Below, piece after piece: positions 1 to 11,499 of a stretch of 64,000 bases of DNA. The notes beneath the pieces were generated by a model. That model worked only from the letters and a program-made list of their open reading frames with translations, was not told the origin of the DNA and searched no databases. The number at the start of each line of letters is the position of its first letter. Position 1 is the stretch's first letter. The stretch comes from Paramacrobiotus metropolitanus. Taxonomy: Eukaryota; Tardigrada; Eutardigrada; Parachela; Macrobiotidae. The position numbers and the translations under genes are program-made. The stretch spans positions 280,275-344,274 of the forward strand of contig NW_026570352.1 of assembly GCF_019649055.1 (NCBI RefSeq), given 5' to 3'.

Positions 1-1841
1 ATGAAATTGGACTACAAACAATTTGGATTTTCTTCGCAAACGAAAACTTCACACCCACAATTCAATACAGGTTCGACAATAATTAATTATTTAAAACTTA
101 AAACAAGGGTAATAACGTGTCGCATCAGTAAAACTTTAGTAAAAAGAATTCCCAATGCAAATAAAATATACAGTATCTGTGCTGTTTGCATACTGATATT
201 AATACTCAACACAGACAACACTGTATTCGAAGTACTTTTAACGCACGCACGCACCTGCATGGGATCATCTTGTTTTCTAATTTTCTAATATTTCCACATG
301 TTCCGGAACTTCCATGCTTGATCCTAAACCATGGGAGGCTTCGACAAGTTGGATCTTCAGTGGAAAAGAGGTTTTTGACAATCAGTGAACTGACGCAAGT
401 CGAGAGCTGGCAAAACCCACTAACCGTTGCAACAGCAAAGGCTTAACTCACACAATCACAGCGCAAAAACAGCAATCTTAACCATTTCCCAGGAGCAATC
501 GTTATAAGTTTCATATATACAAAAATGCCTTCGTGATTACAACAATTCCGTAAAGCAAAAACAGAGGTCTGAGAAAAATCAAGTTGGGAACTTGGGAGAA
601 GAGCAGTTTATAATTTATTGCTATAAGTTTGCAATTTGCAGAAACAATCACTACCAGCACTAACACGCTACACTGATGTGTAATAAGTACAGTATGGTGC
701 GTCTACACTGCAGCAACGGTAGCACCGCCTCCAAGCGCGGGAAAAGCAAACTACCCCGGCAGGCAGTTCCAGATCGTCCATCAAAATGTTTCAGTACATT
801 GTATTGTAATAATATTTATTTAATTACTTGCTGAATAATTTTGTTGATGTAATTTTGTTAGCTTTTAACTTGGAATTTGTGTAATTATTTATGATTTTCT
901 GGGCCAGAATATTTCAGCACTACGCTGGGCAAGTTCTTCCCACGAATCTGAACCAGATCTGGCCCACAATGCGTTGGCCCGGAAATGCCATTATCCTGGA
1001 ACAGAAAATGCTCCGGATAGGCCAGAGTGTTTCGTGCCCCGATCGGGCTTGATTTCGTTTCTAGAAATTGCACTGGGCTGTCACCGTGTCACGTATCAAA
1101 GGGGCGTTGATGCTGCTCTGCTGTTTAATTAACTGCTCTTTAATTGATCGTGAACTAAACTGATAAAACATTACAAACAACCACAGATCTTATACTGGTG
1201 CTGGCATTGTTGCCATGCACCGTTACACCTTCCTTTGTTAAGAAAAATTTTCTTAACAGGCTAAAATTGTGATATGCAAGAATAACCGTACGCATAACAG
1301 TACTAGCATTAATATTAGTTTTTATCGTTTCTTCCACGACATCGCGCAATGCCGCCACGAAAAACTCTACAAAAAAATGTGCAGACTTACAAAATAGTAA
1401 TATTGCATTAAATAATCTTTTTCAAAATTCTGAAAATTCGGCTAGTTGAAATATGTAATTCTCTATTATCTGCCAATAATTCACCGTACTTCCAGTCCAT
1501 CACCAAAAACAACCTAAATCATTAATTCTGTAATGGTAAGCATTGAATAAAAAGTAATAAGAAGAACATTTTTGAAAAAGGCAGCCGGCGTAGACAACAA
1601 TGTAAGATTAACGAGAAGATAATTATTCTTTAAAAACGTACAAGGCATAAGAAAAGCAATACAATGATACTTGTATAAAAACAGCACGAAAACAGTAAAG
1701 AATATTCGGGGAAAAAGAAACAAAAAAGGCACAAGCCATAAGAAAAATTATATAAAAGTAGTATAGAAATAATTTGAATACCGTAATATTATGTACATTT
1801 ACAATACTACGTACATACGGACCAGAAGTGGAGATGCACCA
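1..1841. other. No supported gene
   Basis: AT-rich sequence with only short open frames that lack recognisable domains or convincing splice context. I see no RNA gene or mobile-element end here. Confidence 0.5.
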
Positions 1842-2120
1842 TCACCGCTTTGCCCACACCGGCTCCGCCCACCTACCAATAACGTCTCCGTTATCGTTAA
1901 TTCTGGCTAGAAGTTTTTGGGCTTTGTTACTGTTTTCAAATAGTTTATCTAATTTTTGGCCTTTTTTAAAGAAGCGTATTAGCCCTGTAATTATTAAAGA
2001 CAATGCGGATGCGGTTTCAGGAACTCTACCGGGAACGAATAAAGTTGTTGATAACAGTGATTTTAGTTGTTTTTTTGTCTTATGTGTGCAATACCGGCCG
2101 TAGTGATTGATGTGCCTCAT
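1842..2120 (-). other. Unrecognised open frame, possible exon
   Basis: A 92-codon open frame on the minus strand. Its C-terminal half is hydrophilic and protein-like (charged stretch near residues 50-70, then a W-A-E-P-V-W run), but I recognise no domain. The plus strand is also open for 109 codons over the same bases, so the openness itself is weak evidence. It could be an exon of a gene whose other exons I cannot find, or chance. Confidence 0.15.
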
Positions 2121-2317
2121 GACTGTTGTGTCGCGGTATAAACATCATAAAAGTCAGTTAATTTCTAACAAACAAAGCGTTACATATACGCTTTTCCGAT
2201 TCAGTGCCCCGGATATGGCATATACTTGTGGATTAATCATGAAGAAATTTTGTAAGGAGTTGGCATTTCTGTGTAAGAAAACCATTCTAATAGAAAAATA
2301 TGCACAGGTCGCCGGTG

Positions 2318-2360
2318 GCTAAAATGCCGGTGTTGTGATTCACAACACCGGCATTTTAGC
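2318..2360. repeat. Perfect palindrome, 21-bp arms, 1-base loop
   Basis: Arms 2318-2338 and 2340-2360 are exact reverse complements around a single T. A smaller hairpin follows (8-bp arms, about 2373-2393). No gene borders it. It belongs with the other unrelated short palindromes scattered through the window. Confidence 0.9.
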
Positions 2361-2399
2361 ACTTCACACAACTTGTGAAGTTCCGTTACCATGTCATAT

Positions 2400-3819
2400 T
2401 ACTGCTCAAAGGAAAGTCATACACAGTTAAACGTACAGCTTGAAAAATAATAAATCAAACAGTGCTACGGAAGTGGCTTTGCTAGAGGGATATTAGAAGT
2501 CACATTTGGTAACTACGAGTCAAAGGTGGTAAACCGTGGTACGCGGCGCCTTCATCTATAAAAAATAATGGATTACGTAATACATGTTTATAGAACTTAA
2601 AAAATAATTTATGTAAAAAATATAAGATTACCATAATATGATATTATATGAAATAAAAATACAGCGAAACCGTACACACTCCGTACAAAAAAATTTGTAG
2701 GTAATTCAAAAAACATTTTATTCATGAACCGAATTTTGAGAAATGTTTTTGGGGAGTGTAACACCTAACAACCTGGGTGCCGCACCCTCTGTAGTGTCTA
2801 TAGTGGAGGCTTTTTAAACACCAGCATTGCGCTTGATATGTAGTTCTTGCGCGCTTGAGCAAGAAATGAATCACCCAGCATTTCAACTGAAGAAAAGCGA
2901 GTACGCACATAATCAACATGGACTTAATTTGTGATTAAATCGCAATGTGGCAGCTTAAGTTAATTCAGCAGAATATGGCGCGCGCAAATGCTAATGTGCT
3001 GTATATTTTATACAATGTGCATCAGTCATGTGTCTAAAAACATTAATTTCAATGTCAGTGCCATATAGCGCGCAAAGGCATTCAGCTCAATGTTCTTTAA
3101 GACAAAAGTAAATTGGTTTCAATCTTAAAGAGTGACTAAACTCGTTCATGATTTTAATTTAATCTACCTTAATTCAATTTAATCACAATCAGAGCAGGTA
3201 GCCCGTATCCGGCTAGGTTGACAGTCTAGCACGGGATTTTAAACGTGGGTGATACAAATATACCGGTGTACATCAGTACATGTATATGCTCATTTGCGTG
3301 TCACTACCGGAAACGCTTAGCAGGCCACTACGCGCACTAATATTCTACACATGTATTAATTTTCGTACACTTTTGCTTTTGCAGATACTTTGCCATACAT
3401 ATGGCGACCTTGACGGTAGCCGGTAGCGGATGTTCTTGAATAATTGGCAGCAGCGAGCCAGTTCACAAAGGGCGCTGTGTTCTATGAATTGTATTTTTTA
3501 CTCGTACTAGACCGTGGACGGATATGAGAACAGTGCGGTAGCAGTACGACGTTGATATTGCACTGTGTAATTATATATTATTATCTATAAGCGTTTGTTA
3601 TGTCTGTGGGCGAATTGGATCTTGTAGTGTTATGCACTGTATGCAGCCAGTTACAAGTAAGAACAAGCAGCTGTCAAGTAAGAACTGGAGACTGTAGCCA
3701 CGTAAGAAGCCATAGCTTAACAGCAATTATGTCATTTACAATAAAATAATTATCATGACAGTACAGTAATTTGGAATTTTAATTACTTGTTACGAATCAT
3801 TTAAAACCCGTGCTGTCAG
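2400..3819. other. No supported gene
   Basis: Non-coding-looking AT-rich sequence. It has a few GCGC-rich spots near 2980 and 3070 but no domain, repeat family or RNA structure that I can support. Confidence 0.5.
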
Positions 3820-4170
3820 TCACAAACCTGTTTTGATGGTGAGCAATACAAAAGTACCCAAGTTATTTGCCTGCGGTGCTTTACTTACAACAAAACTCGC
3901 ACACAATCGATATATTTCAACATTTTGCAACATTCGTATACCGGCATCGTCCGTAAGGACTTGATTAAGACCAACACCGTTTTCCCAGTATACCGGCATG
4001 AACAGCCGGGAAGTACGATCCCGTGTTGCCGTTTTTACTTCAACAGCGCTGGTGTAGTTGTTTACCTGCTTACACCGTTTCCTTCGGAAGTGGAGCGGCA
4101 TCCTTCCCTGCGCTATCCGCTGCACTGCAAGCTGCCGGTACATGTGGCGTATATTGTTGAAGGTTAACAA
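3820..4170 (-). other. Unrecognised open frame
   Basis: A 116-codon minus-strand frame with mixed polar composition and no gaps. I do not recognise a family. The antisense strand is open for 80 codons over part of the same region, so one of the two is a shadow. No clear start context or flanking splice sites were found. Treat it as a hypothetical exon at most. Confidence 0.15.
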
Positions 4171-4479
4171 GCGAGTAATCGTTAGTTTACGGGGTCATTG
4201 GTTGATGCTGCGTGCAACGGGGAAACACGCGCGTCGACTGTGTACGGCATTTTAGATTTGATTTAGTTTAAATTCAAACACGTTGTTTATTTTTTATTCG
4301 TAACATTAATCGTTATGGCTTTTAATCTTCAACCACAAAAGTTGTCTTCTACCGGCTTCTGAAAATATTTGAACTGTGCAACGATCTCTTAATATACAGC
4401 TATATGGTACACGAATAAATATTTTATAGCTATATTAAAGAACAGAAACAAGGAATTTCAAATTACAAAATTAGTAGAG

Positions 4480-5225
4480 CATGCAGCTGTCGCCCGTGCA
4501 GCAGTTCCGTGCCAGCAGCCCACACACGTGCGGATTCCAAAAGGTCACCTAGCATCTGAGCATCTATGCACTTCCTGAGACCGCATCCGCTTGACTTGTG
4601 AACTATTTCACCGTGACGCTCCCGATCCGAGTTCCGACCGAGCCGGGGAACACCTACGCTTACGTCGGCTGGGGAGCATTACCCACATGGAGAAACGCAC
4701 TGACCCCGCTCACTGCACACTGGAGATACGCCGTGATTCGCCGTTTGGCGGAACTTGGTACTTCCATGGCCTTGCCTAGCGGATCCCGGGTCTCGTCCTC
4801 GGTATCCGCAGCGGCCCGCATCCCACCCAGCAAGGTGCCCTACAAAGGGAAACGGGTCTTCCATTGGGTTAGCTTCAGCCTGGCGACGCGTCACTGCTGT
4901 CGCCGCTGCAGGATTAATTCATCTAACTGAGACCAAGCAGCTGTACTCGGCGTCCAGCGACGCTCATTCACTGGTGTTCAGGCGACGCAGATCCCACAAA
5001 TTCCTCGATCCCGCGTCACCCAGCACGGATACGGCCGACGGAAACTCCACGAGCGGCTCCGTCTACCCGGGCCAACCATTCCACCGGATACTAGGGGCAC
5101 TATCTACACAGTTTTCTCAGACAATAGCAATAACGCCCGTTCGAATTGGGCTTGCTACGTCTCCGCCACTGCAGGCACCAGCGACACGGAAGTCTGCAAG
5201 TCTGTTCGCTAAGTACGTAATATTA
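4480..5225. other. GC-rich stretch, possibly decayed coding sequence
   Basis: This stretch is clearly richer in G and C than its surroundings, and several overlapping frames are open for 60-157 codons, which GC-richness alone can produce. One plus frame near 4610-4690 contains a Y-V-G-W-G segment that vaguely recalls chymotrypsin-like proteases. However, no His-Asp-Ser triad can be placed and the frames do not join. I therefore do not assign a function. Confidence 0.2.
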
Positions 5226-5539
5226 TGAGTCGGCATTAATGTACTGTTATACGAGTATAATAATATGAGTTATTGACAATTCTTTTTCTTCCGGCCCCGG
5301 AAGCATATTGCAAAAATTACTTTGCGGAAAACCTACAGGATATCATCTGATCGATGATTATGTGATACGATGTGGAACCATTTGATTGGTTGATAGGTCT
5401 GACTGATTTGAAGCTGGCGCTTTTTCCTATATAAGCGAATATCCCAACAAAGAACATGCACAACCTAATTTGCAGCACTCTACCTTTTCATCATTTTTTC
5501 ATTCTTTTTTTGTTCCCACACCACCGAATCAATCATGCC

Positions 5540-5599
5540 AGCGCTGGTAGCCCTGGTACATCTCGTTATATAATAAGATGTACCAAGGCTACCAGCGCT
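5540..5599. repeat. Inverted repeat, 24-bp arms
   Basis: Arms 5540-5563 and 5576-5599 are reverse complements with one mismatch around a 12-base AT spacer. It lies just upstream of a second, unrelated inverted repeat. Confidence 0.85.
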
Positions 5600-5630
5600 A
5601 CTATATATGGTGATTATCTCAGCGATAATC

Positions 5631-5728
5631 GGCCCGATCGAAATCTGTTTCTTAACCATTTGATGATGTTGGTACCAACTACAGTACCAACATCATCAAA
5701 TGGGTAAGAAACAGATTTCGATCCGGCC
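5631..5728. repeat. Inverted repeat, about 39-44 bp arms
   Basis: Arms 5636-5674 and 5685-5723 are reverse complements with one mismatch. Pairing continues about five more bases outward with another mismatch. The loop is 10 bases. The sequence is unrelated to the neighbouring inverted repeat at 5540-5599. Confidence 0.85.
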
Positions 5729-6297
5729 GAAAGCATTAGAAGGAGAAATTCCGCAGGATAAAACGAAAAGGTAAGTTGACACCTATCCGTTAAATCTCAC
5801 GGGGTTTCATTCGCCACAGTTTTCTGATTTTCTAGAATATAGATCCTGCACCGGGCCACCGCCACCGTCGCCATTCACCGCAGTGACCTTGCTCTTCCAC
5901 AATTCGCTTCCCTTGCCCGCTCCATAATAACTCAAGGCGCCGGCCGACTGATAACAACTTAACGGGTCACTTTTTTATCCGGCTCGGCATGGCATCCTGG
6001 ATAACACTTATGCATTGCTCCGACTACGAATCATCCATATTTCTACCACTGTCTTATATGGGCTCTCCTTAGCTCACTCTCCCATATCTGGGCTCCCGGC
6101 TAGTTAGCAGTACCCGTCAAATTAAATTTATCAAATTTATAGCAGAACCCTTTTCTATTTCTTTCAACCGGATTTACCAGAAAACCTTCGTTGAACTCAA
6201 AGATGACGACAGTGGAAGCAGAGGTGTGACTTCACCGGTGGAACAAATTGATTAGTGACAGAAGGGTAGATATGGCAATCAGACAATGGTTTAAAGA

Positions 6298-6498
6298 ATA
6301 CGAGGGAATGTCAGTAGCGCACCTAGATAATCCCTTGTATTGCCGTCACCCGCCTGGAGTGTGACGTTACGGCACTACATATAGCTAAATCTGGCGCGGT
6401 ACATACGCACCATGTACAGCCACAACGTCATACTCCAGCCGGCTGACGGCAGCAAGTACAGGGATAATCTAGGTGCGCTACTGACATCCCCTCGTATG
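6298..6498. mobile_element. Fold-back MITE, copy 1
   Basis: About 200 bp that folds on itself. The outer arms (about 6298-6340 and 6454-6498) and inner arms (starting TGCCGTCACC at 6341 and ending at about 6452) are near-perfect reverse complements. The inner 113 bp is homologous to 53400-53520, including both inner arms with the shared core GGCTGGAGTGTGACGTT, so this is a dispersed family. It encodes nothing and would need a transposase in trans. The outer arms are not found at the second copy. Confidence 0.75.
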
Positions 6499-7775
6499 TA
6501 GAAATGTAAACGTGTAAGGCGTTGAATTTTGGATTCAGCGATAGGGAGTGACATTACGATACCGAATAACTTGAACAAAAGTCTCATAAAACACATTCTT
6601 CGTGAACACAGAATCCGAAAGCCGATGTTCTATTGGCGGTGAGACCGGCGGTGAGTGTTCCAACTTTTCGGTCAGGGCTATAGAAAATTCGGCTCAGAAG
6701 TTCTTTCATCGCTGTATGTACCGACAATCGACAGGATTTTTGCAGTACCGTCACTTCTGTGCAAAGCTGCGTCGCACCACATCGTTCAAGACTTTAGTCC
6801 AGCACCAACATTTAAGGTCGATGCGTTTGAAAAGATTTTGAACCCGGCTTGTGTGTTTGCGGGTATATTGATATTGCGTATATTGCTATACATGATCTTT
6901 ACATAATTTGTGGTCTATTTAATTGTCTGATTGTAAGACATCCTGAATGTATTATCCCAGCCAATAGTTTTCTTTTGGTCTTTAACGTGCGAAGGCTTAG
7001 CTTTCCACGGGTTATGCATGCGCATGTCCCATGGACTGAAAACTTTGTAAATATGCTTTTATCGTTGTCGAAAAGTTGCATACTGCATGTTCCTTATTGA
7101 TTGTGTCTGAAGCCTAGAGAGGGCGTCAAGCGCTGTTACAAGGACATTAAACTCCATTAAATTATTATGTGGGCCATGAACACAATATGTCTATTTCGTA
7201 CACGTCCGTCAGACTGACCACTGCATCCATCCGACTATTTATCGGGAGCTCTGGCACCCCATATAAACGTTTTGTTAAAGCCAGTTTAATTCACTTGTCT
7301 AGTTATACCGATATGTCCGCGTATTGATATTTATCGCACCCGAGCACAGCACACACTACGTAACTGTTACAGCGGCAACTGGACATTGCTGCTACTTGCT
7401 ACGTCACACTTTACTGCAGAAAAACCCATCACCTAATAACATTTAACATTTTTGTTGGCAGTTAGACAGGGCTACTGTGCTCAGGACGTACAGGGGAGCC
7501 CCCCGGCGCCCGGTAATCACACGTGCGCCAGGGCTGAAAAAATTTGTGCCCGCTATGCCGGTTGAATGTGTAAACTGAAAAATCTTTCTGTAAAAGTTCA
7601 GCAAGTTTTTAAAAAACAATAATGAGTTCACACGCTATTCAGTCAAAGCCTTGACCTTTAAATCGTTAAAGCCGCGATAAAAGCCAGAACCTGTACCTAT
7701 CAATCCATTCAAAATCGAAATCAAGGGCGGCATACTGCAAAATAAGGAAAACAAATCAGCTCCACTTCTTGCCAT
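6499..7775. other. No supported gene
   Basis: Short open frames only, with no recognisable motif. Nothing else stands out. Confidence 0.5.
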
Positions 7776-7892
7776 TTACCAAGAACGTTTCCTTACCATC
7801 CTACGCGTCGGCGAACAGTTGACACACAGCCACCCTATTTTGTTTGACTTGATTACAGGATCACAGATATGTACTATCTCTTCAAAAACACA

Positions 7893-8195
7893 TCTCTGCA
7901 GCGCCTGTAGCATGTCGGCCGCCCCTGGACGGCGCTGCGCGATCTGGTTGGATTCGTTCAAAAACTTGTCAAACTTTTCCTGTTTATACAGCTGCGAGTC
8001 GAGCTCGCTCTGCAGGCTGCTTTGTAGATACACAATTAGGACATTTTTAGGATGAAAGTGACCGGAAATGACGCAAAAAACTTTCACCTTGGCAAGGTTG
8101 GCTAGGAAGATCATGACCGCGTTGGAGGAATCTTTGCGCACTATCTCGAAGTAGGAGCGAATCAGCCGCTCGATCACCTCGCATTCGCGCCGCTC
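7893..8195 (-). pseudogene. Orphan Drp1/dynamin GED exon fragment
   Basis: The minus-strand frame matches the GTPase effector domain of dynamin-related protein 1, the mitochondrial and peroxisomal fission GTPase. Landmarks are [13 protein letters not shown] followed by IVRK near its start, LQSEL and QLYKQ in the middle, and a [11 protein letters not shown] segment at the end. About 20 foreign residues (codons 40-62) sit where Drp1 has a short linker. They begin with a GT and end near CAAAGCAG, which looks like an unspliced intron, but the phase does not close cleanly. About five residues are also missing after IVRK. No GTPase or middle domain was found upstream, and the terminal Drp1 residues are absent. 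It is best read as a duplicated, decaying exon. Confidence 0.7.
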
Positions 8196-8204
8196 CTGCG
8201 GCAA

Positions 8205-10235
8205 CTACTTAATTGCCAGCCACAGTAGCCAGCGACTGTCAACACAGCAATATGTGTCCACTTGCTTATCTGCAAATTGTTACCGATTTTTAATGAACAC
8301 CCGCACTAGTGTAGCAGTGCAGAGTAAGACTACGAGAGAGTTATGGTAACCACCACCTTTCAACATTTTCTCATACGAATGCGACTGGAAGCAGCACAAA
8401 CCTGGAGTATCAGGTGACTTGGTGGCGCCGAAATTGACGCTGAAGTTGCACCACAAAGCCGCCGCTTCAGCCGAGTCGACCGCCGGCTAAATCACAGCCA
8501 GCTGGAGCCCTCAGCCGGCCAACGGTCCGCTTTGGCTTGCAAAACCCTCAGCCGGCTGGCCAATCGCCGACTCTCGGCCACCCACTGACATCCCTAGCCA
8601 GTCCCATGTGAGACCCTTTGGAGCGTGCTGAATAAGTATCAGCAGCAATTGTAGATGCATTGTGAATCTGACATTAAGTACCTCTTTAAAGTTTTGTGCG
8701 TTTTGCATGAAATACTACTAAGTACAAATAATTTTGCTTTGTAATGGGCACAATTCCCGATCAGGATAGTACAGAGGAAGTGCTTGTTGTGAATTTGTTG
8801 TGGTACTTAGTTTGTGCTTGTATGTGATACTTAATAAAGGTTTAAGTACGCTTTAGCTTTTGGTCAAGAATGCGGCAAAATAGAATGAAAGGTGTAATTT
8901 TTATCAAATCCAGCATGTTCCGATCATTGTAAAAACGATTAAAGGGCAGTGATAATAGTGGATCTTGGGCAGTGGCGAGTGTTGCTTTATTCGGTAGGCT
9001 TGGTCGGTGGATAGACGTGTGAGCTTTTGCACAATTCTGTTCATTTAACAGTTATCACTGTGCTGGCCTGAGCAGTGGTTTCGCTCTTACCTGGCCTATG
9101 CAGCTAACACTAAAAGGAGATCCTGTAACTTCAGTTCACTCCACAGGCCTAATCGGTGGTACGCACGTTTCAGCAGGTTCGGTCAGTGGACAGTATGGCC
9201 ATTAATGCGGTTCTTTTCATTAGACAGCTCAAGTACTTTATTAAAACTAAACTGATTCCCACACAATCACTTCAGCGATACCGCCGGGTAAAACCCAGGT
9301 GGGCAAAATTTACAAGGGCGTTTCTTAGGCCGGTGGATGACTCATCAGTCCGGACGGTTGCGATGGTGCGCGGACTGTAGGTGTATGCCTATCTGCATAT
9401 CCTTTGCGCATATGAATGCAGAATGTTAGCAGCCTAGCGCAAAACTGACTACCGGCATACAATATTAAATATACATGATAATAAATTTTATTATCATATA
9501 TTAGCAATACGTCGAAATAAAAAATGCATGCCGATAAGCACACGAATACACGTAAACGAACACACCATAAACTAGTGCAGTCTTTGCACAAAATTCTATA
9601 ATTATCAGTGATTATAATTACAAGCTTGTAAACGTATGAGTACATGCTTCTTCATTCCTTCATTAACATTGAGATATAACGGGAGCCGGGTGATATGCTA
9701 TCCCAGAACATTAATAACTAGCGATATGGTAGATAACGAGGACCTGCTTTTGGCCTTCCGAATTCAGGTTGGCTGATTGTAAATGTTCAGTTTAAATGTT
9801 TGAATGATTTGAAGTATCTTGCTTGTTGTCGTACGTATGAGGTCTTGTACTCTGTATAAGGAACCGTCCATTATGAAGCGCAGTTTGGTACATAACACTA
9901 ATAGTTACACTGTGGTAGTTTCGTTAATTACTATTAGTTGCAAAGTTGCAGCGTTCACAAAGTTGCGGCAGAAGATCAACACTGAGATCTGTAGTAATGC
10001 AAAACAAAGGATAGCCGGCACAATGCTAACATTCCTTTTTACTGTGGGTGTACAATTGACAAAGGTTTTGATCAGTTTCCGGTATTTATCTTATCTGCTA
10101 TAAAGATATTATGTACTCTGACGTCGGTTTTCAGCCACCGTGGTTCGATCTGCCAGAAGTCGTAATCGCGTCCTGAGTTTCTTGGCATAATAAGTTGTAC
10201 ACGAATAATATGAGTATATCTAAAATTATGCTGTT
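8205..10235. other. No supported gene
   Basis: About 2 kb without a recognisable gene. A patch at 8490-8580 repeats a CCTCAGCCGGC-like motif twice. Otherwise only short chance frames. Confidence 0.5.
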
Positions 10236-10399
10236 ATGTCTGGCAAAGATAGTTTAATGGAGATCGAGCCAGATACTTTTGGCAGATCTTATCGGTACAC
10301 TTTTGGCGAACAGGATTACATTGGCCGCGGAACCTTTGGCCCTGTGTGCAGAGCAACAATAACGGATCGCGAGAATCAAAGAATCGCGAGATGGTACAG

Positions 10400-10482
10400 C
10401 TGCATGCAGCTCCTTTTGGCTTTTCAGCACTTTTGGCTTTTCAGCTCCTTTTGGCTTTTTTTTTGGCTTTGGCATCATCTCG
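10400..10482 (+). repeat. T-rich microrepeat inside kinase exon
   Basis: CTTTTGGCTTTTCAG-like units recur about four times, next to a perfect AGCTGCATGCAGCT palindrome. They occupy the place where the kinase ATP-binding lysine and helix C should be. The frame stays open but codes for W/F/L-rich sequence unlike a kinase. It looks like local repeat expansion that replaced coding sequence. Confidence 0.6.
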
Positions 10483-10698
10483 TGCGCTACCATCAAGTTA
10501 GTATTGCGCGATCAGCCATATCCGGCGACACATATATTAAACTCATGATGGATTATTACGGTGGTGAGTATTAAGGGGAGTTTGTACTTACCAGAACTTC
10601 TCTCACTGCATTTAGGCAATATGGATTGTTTTAGATGGAGATCTGGCAGCCCTATTAAAAAGCAGAAGAATACCCGATGTGTCAACCGCCATTCGTTC

Positions 10699-11499
10699 TA
10701 GGGTTGTCATCACGTCGTCACACAGTTTCACAATCACGCCGTTTTCCTGCTCACAATCCCATCATGCCGAGCAATTGCGGGCGTGATAAAAAAATGTGAT
10801 GAGTGATGGGACGGTGATGTGATGGGATGAATTTTTATTGTTAAAAATGACAGTTCAAACTATAGCGCATCAGCTGTGCATACATTTTTAACAACATTTG
10901 TTAAATTTCTAAAGAATTCTGTGGGAGGCAGTTTAGATTCGAGAAATGCGAAAACTTGCACAAGCATACAGATCTGTACTTGCACAAGTGACTTGATTCG
11001 CCTCTGGTTTGATTTGATTTAATTAAAAAATATTTGCAAAAGCTTGTAGCAGTTTAGTACCGTCATTGTGATATGGCGGTATTAGATTTTGCTGCCAAAA
11101 TGTCCGGAGATTGGGATGCTGAAGTGACGTACCGTAAAGTAAGACGACGAGAAGATTCAGCACTTGACGAAATCCGGCAACGGCTTTGCACTTTTTCCGA
11201 ACCGCTGCAAAACTGCGAGAACCATAAGACTTCGCTGCTTGCCAGTTTTGGCTTTGAACTGATGTCAACTCTGAACTGATGTCAACTTGTTGTAGTTTAA
11301 CTAGTTGCGCGGTTTTATCGAATTTTTTGAAAGGCATCTTTGTTGAAAACAGGTAGCATAAAATTTAAGAATTTTTTGTCGTGAAAAATATGTCAGAAAT
11401 TATTCAATAAATTAATAGCCTATCCCACCAATCACATCACTTCCTGTTCACATTCCCATCACATCCCACCTCCAAAACCTTGGTGGGATGACAACCCTA
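10699..11499. mobile_element. Non-autonomous hAT-like element
   Basis: 801 bp bounded by 13-bp terminal inverted repeats (TAGGGTTGTCATC at the left, its complement at the right). It is flanked by an 8-bp direct repeat ATTCGTTC (10691-10698 and 11500-11507). Eight-base target duplications with TAGGG-type ends are typical of hAT transposons. Removing the element and one target copy restores the kinase reading frame across the site. Subterminal sequence near each end is rich in GATGGGATG/CCCATCAC motifs in inverted orientation. The longest internal frame (104 codons) has no transposase features, so it must have been mobilised in trans. Confidence 0.85.

Noticed and set aside
4755-5228. 157-codon frame as a protein gene
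   Set aside because: GC-rich stretch open in several frames; composition and lack of any motif argue for chance.
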